DNA of 64,000 nt from assembly GCA_949126835.1 (NCBI GenBank), contig OX421506.1, positions 19,542,426-19,606,425 of the forward strand, written 5' to 3'. Within the stretch, counting starts at the first letter, position 1; each line of letters opens with the position of its first letter. Below the pieces are notes generated by a model that had not been told where the DNA came from, ran no database searches, and saw only the letters and a list, made by a program, of their open reading frames with translations. The stretch is from Anisus vortex. Lineage: Eukaryota; Mollusca; Gastropoda; Planorbidae. Below are positions 43,908 through 54,800 of the stretch, piece after piece. The position numbers were made by a program, and so were the translations under genes.

Positions 43908-45829
43908 TTTTTAATGATTTACTTTCGCTTTAGTTATAAAAAATACGGAAATGTACTACGTCTAAGTATGATTGAAGTCAGTAGTTAATACATGTTAATA
44001 CATTTAATTTTTTTTTAGAAATCGCAAATATACCTAATGTTGTTGTTTTTTTATAGTTATTTCTTGAGTATAATGCACATTGTTAAAAACATAGGCGCGT
44101 GGATACGCTGCTTATTGAGCCGTTGACCAGATGTGTAAAATAGATGGACCCCACATTAGAGGAAAGAAGGGGGGGGGAAGCACAGTAAAGAAAGGATTTT
44201 ATGTTAGAAATGATATAGGAATAAAAAAAAACTTATTGCAAAAATATATTTATTTAGAGAAAGTGTACGGGAGAGAGTAAAAATAGAGAAACTGAAGATA
44301 GCAGTGAATAAATGAGATAGAGCCAGTGAAAGAGTAACATGGAAAAAAAGGCAAAAAAAAAATGGCGATAATCAAGACGTATTTATTCGCATGCTTGTTA
44401 TAAAGATTTATTGTATTTTTTTATTGTTAATGTTCTTTTGATAAATAAAATAAAAAAAATATTTGGGTAAAATTCAACTAAACGGTTTTTTTTTTTTTTT
44501 TAATTATATTAAAGTTCAAAGCTGTCAAATCAAGAAATGTCAAATTTTAACATTTACAACAACAATAACAACAACAAGAAAAAACAGCAACACTGAAAAC
44601 TATTTTTGCTGCCTTCACTTTATAATATTGCAGAAAGCTAACAATGATGCGGCAATAGCTTGTGTAACACAGACGAGATTGGTAGTTGGGGAGGGTGAAG
44701 GAGTACGGGGCGGTTTTCAGGGTTCCGTTTGAGACCTGTTCTACTAAAAGGCACAAAAGACGTTTCTTCTAAATAGAAGATTATAAGTTAATTATAACAT
44801 CCATTGCCTGAAGCTTAAGTACATTAATATAATGTAGGTACTGTTTCTTTGTTTATCATCGTTTATTCTACAATAGCAACATGATTCAAAGAACCATTCA
44901 AAACTGTAAAAAATAAAAACCATCATAAGATATTAAATTAAAACTTAAATACTTGAAATATAAAAACCACAAGACAGCCACAAAACTTAATTATCACAAG
45001 TTGCTAAAATGTCAACTTCTTTATAATTATTCTTTTACAATTCTGAAGTTGTAATTCAGATGGAAAACGTTTCTTTACATTTGTGTCTGATTTGCAAAGC
45101 GTTAAATTTGGAATATAAATTATACATTATTTTACAATCACTGAATGTAATAACCAAATAATTTTTTGCTTTTCCCATGCATGATACAACGTATCCCTAA
45201 CATAGCATATAATATGAATTACATTTAATTGTATGCCTCATACATTCATTTCCTTTCTTATTTCATAATATTAAACGCGTTTACAGGATGACATTTTATT
45301 TTGAAATTTGCTTCGCCTTCAAAAATTTGATATTAATAATTCAAACAGAATATTGACACAAGAGGATAGTTATCTGGACCAGAGAAAAGTTCAAACTAAT
45401 TTGCATTATTTTTATAATTCAATTAGTATAAAGTAGTCCACACCTTTATTTATTCACCCATTTCAATGAACAGCTTTATTTATATTGTTGTGTTTTCTAA
45501 AATTAATCTCTAGTTCTAGAATTAAAAGTTTTCTATAGATGTGTCCTGACTTACGATTAGCAGTTCGTTATAATTGCTATTTATTGCTTTGTTGAATTGT
45601 TTAAAAATACGTCTAGTTTCAATCTTTGGAAACAAAAAGAGTAATCAGTAAATTATTACTTTTGTGTGTGTAAAGACATTCATTTTAAGCAATTAAGATT
45701 GTATTGACATATTTTGACGAGACATGAAAAAAATATTACAAATTCAGAAACGATTACAAAATGCAAGTGTTTTTTTTAAGTGCATAAGTTATTCGTTACT
45801 AGCATTTGTCGATACGTCAAGCCAAAATA
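43908..45829. other. Spacer between genes 3 and 4
   Basis: AT-rich; a T-run near 44490 and an AACAACAA repeat near 44555. No gene or element supported. Confidence 0.45.
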
Positions 45830-45863
45830 ATGTGTCTAATAATCTTTGCTCTGTTCGTTTTTG
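45830..45863 (+). CDS. Gene 4 exon 1: signal peptide
   Basis: ATG at 45830 reads MCLIIFALFVFG, ending G|GTAAGTG in phase 1. The next exon continues GSVNSF, so the cleavage site lies near VNS. Confidence 0.7.
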
Positions 45864-48800
45864 GTAAGTGATTTTTTTTTCTTATTTTATTAAAAGTGTG
45901 TATTACAATTAATATTAAACCCTCTAGATATTATACACAGTGTGATCTAATAAGTATATAGTTACGAAATTTGTTTAGTTTTAGATTACCTCCTCAACTC
46001 TCAAAGTAAGTTCAAATTACATTAGAAAACAAAAATTACAAAGTACTATTGAACTTTAGAACTACTAATATATAGCTTTAATTTTGTCATTTGTCCGAAA
46101 TATAAACCTAGAAAAAAAAAAGTAATTATCAATAAAACTCATTATTTTGCATTAAGTTATTTAACTTTTGTTCTAGAATATGGTTCAAGAAGAAATTCTA
46201 ATTATAGACCAACCAATAGTTTTTTTTTTTGCTTTAATTTTTCCCTTTTATGTCTGTTCCATGTCGGTATAATTTTATGTTCACCGTTAAGTAATTGTCT
46301 AGTTGACGCCATTTCTTAATCAAGATGTTAAATTTAAACCAAATACTATAATCAGATGGATCGCTTGATTTATATTTCTGCTATTTGATGAGTCGAATGA
46401 CTTCTTTTCGGACTGTCCGATTCCCGTTTGTATTGTACACTTCCGTTTTATTTAATCGCCATTTTTTTACTCCTTGCTGGCGTAAAGCTATGAATAAACA
46501 AAGACTATAATATTATGATGTACCGCTTGTTCTATTTATAGAGCTGAATAGTTCATTTGCGCATGCGTAGCTTCCGATTTGCACTCAAGTCTTCCGGTGT
46601 AAATAAATAAAAAATGTAAGCCTCTTCGTTAAGTATAACGTGTCTACATAACAAACAAATGTACATAAGTTGTTGTTATTTTTAAGTAAAATTTGACATT
46701 ACCGGTATTGTCAATCATAATTTGGAATTTACAAAAGATTAGATAATAAAGTTGTAAAAAATGAAATATTTCTGCAAAAATGTTATAATTTTTTTTTAGT
46801 GATTTAGATCAGGGGTTGGCAACCTTTTGATAATAGTATGCCAAAGTGGGATTTCTAATTCATTCAGCGGGCCAACAGCCTCAGCGTCCCTTTGCTTTAG
46901 CAATCAATTTCTAATAGAAGAATATTTTGCGTGTCATTGAAAATTGTTCTGCGTGCCAAGTCTAAAGGCTAAGCCACACTAGAAGCAAAATCAGTGATTT
47001 GCTGCGATTGAATTAAAAAATCACGATGATTCTCCCCGTTTCTAATGTGGCATAGCGCGAAACAAGTCAGTTTCAGTAGTGATTCCCGATGATTCACAGA
47101 TTTAGAACATGTTCTAAAATTTGGAGTCACGATTCTTGATTGAAGCTGTGTCAGCCAATGGGAAGCGGAATTAGATCATGTGATAATTAGCCTAGTTAAA
47201 AAAAGTAAACAAAGATGGCTGCTATTAAATCGTCCAGTTCGTTTAAAAGAACATTATAAGCTCCATAAATCTTTCTTCTCTCGATCCAAGGTTTAACCCA
47301 CCATTTTCGTTTTCGATTTCTTTTTGCTTTAAATAGAACAGACGCAGTGGGACATACCAAATTTACTTCGTCGTCACTGCTAGAATTCATTAGTCGTGAA
47401 CATAAAATAGAGCGTCAAGAACAGTCACTCTCAACACTTTCTTGATTCTTTTGAAAATAAAAATTGCGCGTCTTTGTTTTTCTGTCAATCGTGCTTTACG
47501 TGTGGCATGGCTGATTGTGAAACAGAGTATTTCTTATTCGCTCTGAAACAAATTATAGTGATTCGCTGAAACATGATTACAGTCAAAATGTGATTCTTGA
47601 GTATAGTATGGCTTAGCCTTCACACTAAAAAAAAAGGCGATATCAAACTTATTACTCTAGCAGGGGGTCGACAAGGTTTTGATAACAGTGTGCAAAAATG
47701 TGATTTCTAATTCATTCAGCATTTCAACAGCCTTAAAGTCATTCTGCTTTAGCACTAAATTTCTCGTTGAAGAGACTTTAATTGCCTTTTGGGGAGTCTT
47801 TCGCGTGCAATTTAATAGCGTCGCTCTGCGTAATTAATACAGAACACGTGGCATAATTTACCGTCTCCTGCTCTAGCACTTTCGTTCTGAAAGAAATTGT
47901 AATTTTTTCCCGTTCCTCTCCCAACATCTTCCCCTCTCTTCCGTTTCCTTGCAGCATCTGATAAAAAAACAGGCTACTGATGGGTGCTGGATGCGCCGTC
48001 GTGTAGGTTGATGTTAAGTAGCATTTTGAAGATTAAAACATCTGAAAGATATTTTAATGAGTGATTATTGCAATTTCACTACATTTTAGTAGTGAACTGA
48101 TTAAAAAATGTCAATTTTTTAAAGAAAATCGTAGTAATTCTATATTTATTCTTTACATTAAAACGATATCTTTGATGACTTTAAAAAAAAAGTACAAATA
48201 ACTGTTATATCATCAAATAAAACGTACACGGTGTATTGAAGATAAAGGTTAAGTATAGTTAACTAAGTACAGTGAACGAATTAAAATTAATGAAGTTATG
48301 TCATCTACAATATTTACATTCGTTTATTTACAGGATCAGTAAACTCTTTTCACGCACGATTTTATGAAGTCTATGGTAAGTTCATGTCTTGCTGAATAGC
48401 ACAAGTAGGTGTCATAACTTTTCATTCTCTTTCTATTTTTGTTTCGTGTACAAAATCAATTGATTTAAGGAGAGGAAGTCCAGTAAAAATCAACCTAAAT
48501 GTCAGATAATTCACATGTTTACTTTTTGACTAAGTTGTATACTTTAACTATTTCTGGATCTAAAATATTCAGTTCTGGAACTTTAGTAACATTATTTCAA
48601 TGTAAAAATTGCATTTGAAATGGGTATACATCAGAATTTATAATTGTCTTTTTAAAACATATTTCCACTACAGTAATATAAAAAAAGAGTCCAATTCTAA
48701 ATTATTATACATCACATTCACGGGTTACTTTGTTCTCATTGGTTGAACATTCACGGGTTACTTTGTTCTCATTGGTTGAGCATTCACAGGTTATTTTGTT

Positions 48801-51800
48801 CTCATTGGTTGAACATTCACAGGGTTTCTTTGTTCTCATTGGGTGAACTATTACGGGTTACTTTGTTTTCATTGGTTGAGCATTCACAGGTTACTTTGTA
48901 CTCATTGGTTGAACATTCACAGGCTACTTTGTTTTCATTGGTTGAACATTCAAGGGTTACTTTGTTCTCATTGGTTGAACATTCACGGGTTACTTTGTTC
49001 TCATTGGTTGAGCATTCACAGGTTATTTTGTTCTCATTGGTTGAACATTCACAGGGTATCTTTGTTCTCATTGGGTGAACTATTACGGGTTACTTTGTTT
49101 TCATTGGTTGAGCATTCACCGGTTACTTTGTACTCATTGGTTGAACATTCACGGTTACTTTGTTTTCATTGGTTGAACATTCACAGGTTACTTTGTTTTC
49201 ATTGGTTGAACATTCAAGGGTTACTTTGTTCTCATTGGTTGAACATTCACAGGGTTTCTTTGTTCTCATTGGGTGAACTATTACGGGTTACTTTGTTTTC
49301 ATTGGTTGAGCATTCACAGGTTACTTTGTTCTCATTGGTTGAACGTTCACAGGTTACTTTGTTCTCTTTGGTTGAACATTCACTGGTTACTTTGTTTTCA
49401 TTGGTTGAGCATTCACAGGTTACTTTGTACTCATTGGTTGAACATTCACAGGTTACTTTGTTTTCATTGGTTGAACATTCACAGGTTACTTTGTTTTCAT
49501 TGGTTGAACATTCAAGGGTTACTTTGTTCTCATTGGTTGAACATTCACAGGGTTTCTTTGTTCTCATTGGGTGAACTATTACGGGTTACTTTGTTTTCAT
49601 TGGTTGAGCATTCACAGGTTACTTTGTTCTCATTGGTTGAACGTTCACAGGTTACTTTGTTCTCTTTGGTTGAACATTCACGGGTTACTTTGTTCTCATT
49701 GGTTGAACATTCAAAGGTTACTTATATATAAATTATCATACGCTGGATCTAGGTGCAAGTAGAATTTCTTTGCAATATGACAGTTAAACCAAACCGTTTA
49801 TCATGCCACTTCTGTGAAGTAAAAACACTAAATATTAAACATTAGTCTAGCGGCAGCGAATTGAATTGACCATCTGGAGGTCTAATATAAGCATTGCAGG
49901 TTTCTTTCCTTGATCTTGGCGGTATTCTTAAGGTTACCAGCTATGATGGTTACCTGATATTAAGGACGCCTTGGCATTGAGCTTGACGATGACTTTAAGT
50001 TGATGAGGTGCTTCGAAGGCTCACTCCGAGATGTGTGGGAATGTAGGTTGTTGTCTGCGGGTCCCTTTTCACTGGCTTGTTAGGATCAATGGCTAGAGGC
50101 TGAAGGTGGCTGTTCTAAGTGAAACAAATCTCGATTTTTTATATTTAAATGTTAGAGTCCTCACGCAGTCTAACCTAATCTCACATATACACACAAATAA
50201 TTGAACAAACTAGTTCTCCCGAAATAAATTATTACGTTTATTGGCTAGTGGTAGGTCCTTAAATATCTCACGAAAACCAAACTGATAGACACTTTTACTT
50301 CACAATAACTGAGGCTTCATAAACACATAAATAAATAAATAAACAGTGCACATAAAACGTCCACAGTATGTAATGAATAGGTAATGCAGAATAACTACAA
50401 GTGAAAATGGTACAATATAATGAAACAAAGGTCAGGTGGATAATAATTCAAACGTAATGTAGTTTTGGTCATCACAGCGGAGAAGAGAGAAGTCATAAAA
50501 CGTCATGGGTTTCAATAATGTACAAATACAGACCAACATAGCGACCAGGAGCGGTCCATAGTCATGATGTCATCGCTATGCCGTGGAATGGCAACAAGAT
50601 ATACTTCTATGACCATCTTTTTTAATCGTCATAGGTATTTGCCCCTGTCAGAGGAAAGGGCACTGCCAGAATCGTCTGTCTTATTTGATATTATCTTTCA
50701 AGGGTGATAACAAAAGTGGACTGGGGTGTATATTGTTCGTCTGATAATCAAACGATTACGCAACAAATTACACACGGCATAGCGATGACATAATGACTTT
50801 GGACCGCTCCTGCTCGCTATGTTGGTCTGGATTTGTACATTATTTAAACCCATGACGTTTTATGACTTCTCTCTTCTCCGCTGTGTTGACCAAAACTACA
50901 TTACGTACGAATAAGGCGAAGGAACTCGTATCACACCAAAGAAAAGAAACGCATAGACACCTATTGCATGAAGGACCCAATAAAAACACAGCTTTACATT
51001 GGCAAAATACAAGAAGCCCTCATAAAATCAACCCAAAATGCTACTATTGACTCCAAATGGTAGGATATCCGCGACTCGATCGACGACTTAGCAATACATG
51101 CCTTTGGAAAAAAAAACGCAAAAACACGGACTGGTTCGACGCCAACTGGGACGAAATGAAACCTGTCACCGAAGCTAAAAGGAAAGCTCTCCTGGCATAC
51201 AAGGAAAAGCCTACCTCTGACACGCTGTACGCCCTCAAAACAGCTAAGATGCATGCTCATAGGGTTGTCGCCAATGTGCCAATACCTACTGGCTTAACCT
51301 CTGCTCAAGCATACAATCAGCTGCTGACATGGGAAACGCCAAAGCCATGTACGAAAACATTAAAAAAGCTATCAGCCCTACGACGTCAAAGGTTGCACCC
51401 CTAAAATCAAAAACTGGAGAAATCATCAGGACGAAGCGGAGCAGCTCAAACGCTGGCTTGAACATTATCTGGAACTGTATGCAACAGTTAACTCAGTCTC
51501 CAGCACCGCCCTAGATGACATCTGCCGCTCATGGAAGAACTAGATGCCATTCCCACACAGGAAGAGCTAAGCAAAGCCATCGACTGCCTAGCCTGTGTAA
51601 AAGCCTCTGGGAGCGATGGAATATCTCCAGAAGCTCTGAAGAACTGTAAGACAGTGCTACTCCAGCCCTTACACGAGCTGCTAGCCCTCTGCTGGGAACA
51701 GGGATACATCCTCCAGGACATGAAGGACGCAAACATAGTGACGCTATATTAGAAAAATGCGATAGAAGTAACTGCAATAACTACCGCGGTATCTCGCTTC

Positions 51801-54800
51801 TCAGTATCGTAGGAAAGGCTTTTGCCCGCGTCACTCTTACACAATTGCAGAGTTTAGCCTCCCGAGTTTATCCAGAGTCACAATGTTGTTTTCGGGCGGG
51901 TCGGTCTACCATAGACATGGTGTTCTCCATACGGCAGATGCAGGAAAAATGTAGAGAGCAGCAGATGCCACTCTACATCGCCTTCATAGACTTGACAAAA
52001 GCCTTTGATTTAGTTAGTCACGGTGGGCTGTTCCGAATTCTGAAAAAATTGTCTGTCCCCCACACCTACTCGCCTTCCTCAGACAGTTCCATGATAACAT
52101 GCAGGGCACAGTGCACTTCAACGGAGCCACCTCTGAAGCCTTCTCAGTCAGCAGCGGAGTAAAGCAAGGCTGTGTACTTGCACCAACACTGTTCGCAATA
52201 TTCTTCTCTATACTGCTCCGATACGCCTTCAAGGATAGTAGTGATGAAATCTGGTTACACACCAGAGCTGAAGGAGGACTTTTTAACACTGCCCGTCTCC
52301 GAGCCAAAACCAAAACGAAAGAGGTCCTAATTCGCGAGCTACTTTTTGCTGACGATGCGGCCCTGACATCACACACAGAGACAGGCCTACAACAGCTTGT
52401 GTCAAGCTTCGCCAACGCCTGCAAAGAGTTCGGCCTGCAGGTGAGTATAAAGAAGACAAATATCAGGGCCCAAGACACATGCTCCGTTCCTACCATTACT
52501 ATAGAAAACGAAAACTTGGAAGTTGTGGACTGCTTCACCTACTTGGGGTCCAAGATTTCCAGCTCATTGTCCATAGAGGATGAATTAAATAGCAGAATCG
52601 GCAAGGCAGCTGCCACAATGGCTAAACTTAGTAAACGGGTTTGGGAAAACACCAAGCAGACAGAAAGGACCGAACTATGTGTCTACCAGGCCTGCGTCAT
52701 CAGCACGCTGCTTTATGGAAGTGAATCATGGACAACCTATTCGTCCCATGAGCGCAAGCTAAATAGCTTCCACCTGAGGTGTCTGCGTCGCGTCCTTGGC
52801 ATTAAATGGCAGGACAAAGTCTTTAATAGTGAGGTACTGACGCGCGCCAGCGCCCAAAGCATGTTCGCAGTGTTCAGTGAAAGACGCCTAAGATGGCTAG
52901 GACATGTAAGAAGAATGAGTCCAGGCAGAATTCCTAAAGATCTCCTATATGGAGAATTGCCATCCGGGAAGAGGAAAACAGGTCGCCCACTCCTCCGCTA
53001 TAAAGATGTCTGCATGAGGGACATCATGAGAGCAGCCAGAATAAGTATAAGTGACTGGGAGGAAAAGGCAAAGGATTGGTCCACCTGGCGCACTGCTGTC
53101 AGGGAAGGGGTTAAAATGGCAGAGGAAAATAGAATGGAGGAGAGCATAAATAAAAGGGCTAAAAGAAAAGCGGAGAAAATAGGATCCACGGAACACGTGT
53201 GTAAAGGCTGTATAAAAGACTGTCACTCAAGGATAGGCCTGCTCAGCCACACGAGGAAGTGCAACCTCGAATCACGGTGATGCACCATCGTCTCGCGAGA
53301 CGGAAGGATGCCATTGACGCAACAAATTATCAACCCTTCACATGCCTGCTTATATTAAGTCTGGTTATCTACCAACATACATGCCATAGCTAAACCCAGG
53401 TGGTGTTTGTCTCAGTCGCGGGCCCAGACAAAAGCCCTAATTTCAACACGGCGCAAAACCTGGAGTGAACAAATAGAGTTTATCCATCGGCAACTACAAG
53501 GTACCACGCACCGCTACCTAAAGTGGTGGCTCCTGGAAAACAATCGTCGGTGGTGGGGAGGGAGGGGCTAACCCTCCTCGCACCCGACCTTATTAAACGA
53601 GGGCGGTTGGGAAGATTTTAGCCTAAAATAAATTGCATGGCATTTGTTTTAAATTTTAAATTAAAATTAATATTTCTTTTTTTTTTTTTAACAGAAGATG
53701 CTTCGTTTTTTTTGTTGGACTGTGATGTTGAGAACAGAGAAGTGTTTTTTATACTGGATTGCCAGCATGCTGTAAAGGAGCAAATTTCGTATGTAAATAC
53801 CGCGGAGCGATTTTTTCGTAACGTGAAAAGTTGGCATTCTCTGAACGTAAGCTATTGGACGCTTACAGAGGAAGGATTGACACAGCTGAATGTATCTGAT
53901 ATAAATAATGTAACATTATCTGTCAATCTTGTGGGGGCAAAATGTAAAAAAGATGTCACAGATTATGACATTCGGAGACTTTCAACTAGGCAACTTGCTT
54001 ATTATCAAAATAAACTTCAGATTTTGTTTCTTTTCACAAGTAGAAAAATGTTTGACGTTCCGAAACATGGTTATTTCAATATTAATTATGATTACTTTCA
54101 TTACTTTAATGATTATTGGGAGGATCTTAGGCATAAAAATGTACCAGATAATAGACCGTCTATATATTATTTTACACAACTAGATTTGGTGAGCGTCTCA
54201 ACAAGCACTTTAAAAAATGACCACAGTCTAAAACGATATTCCAAGAATTATGATTCGTTTGACAACCTTAACATGTATAACCTTTTCCCCATAATTTGTG
54301 ATGAAGGGTGTAAACTCAATCATGAAAAAAATTTACAGTTTCAACGTTCTTATTATCGAATGCAGAAAATAGGCATATCAAGTGCCCAAAAAAGCTCACA
54401 ACATTGCCGGACACAATATAACAGTTATTTGATTTCTTTAGAGTCCTACCAGGAAGCTAGTTACATATTTCAATATATTAATTCCACAGCAATGATTCCA
54501 TTAGGTCTAAAAGCAGTTGATATCAAAGATCCCAGGTGGGGAACGGGAAACCCTTTCTACTTTAATTATACTTTTGAGGATAACGAAAAAATCAAATGTT
54601 ATTATTTGAATTTTACTATGGAGCAACACCAAACACTTAACGCATACAGTATTGGAGAACATTTGGTAGCCTATGACTGTGACAAAACTTTGGATAATGT
54701 ATTAATGATATGTGAATGTCACCTAAATCAAGTGGTAGAATACAAACATAAAATCGATTTTACGCTCAGTATTTCACAAACAGTTATTGTCAAAAGTGGT

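Noticed and set aside
48715..49722. CRISPR-like array
   Set aside because: Units abut without unique spacers and the genome is animal.
48743..49731. 243- and 152-residue repeat ORFs in the 33-bp array
   Set aside because: Same artefact of an 11-codon repeat period, open on both strands.
53637..53694. ATG and hydrophobic codons before the receptor ORF as its start
   Set aside because: The stretch is a T-rich splice acceptor tract ending AACAG; upstream exons provide a better signal peptide in phase.
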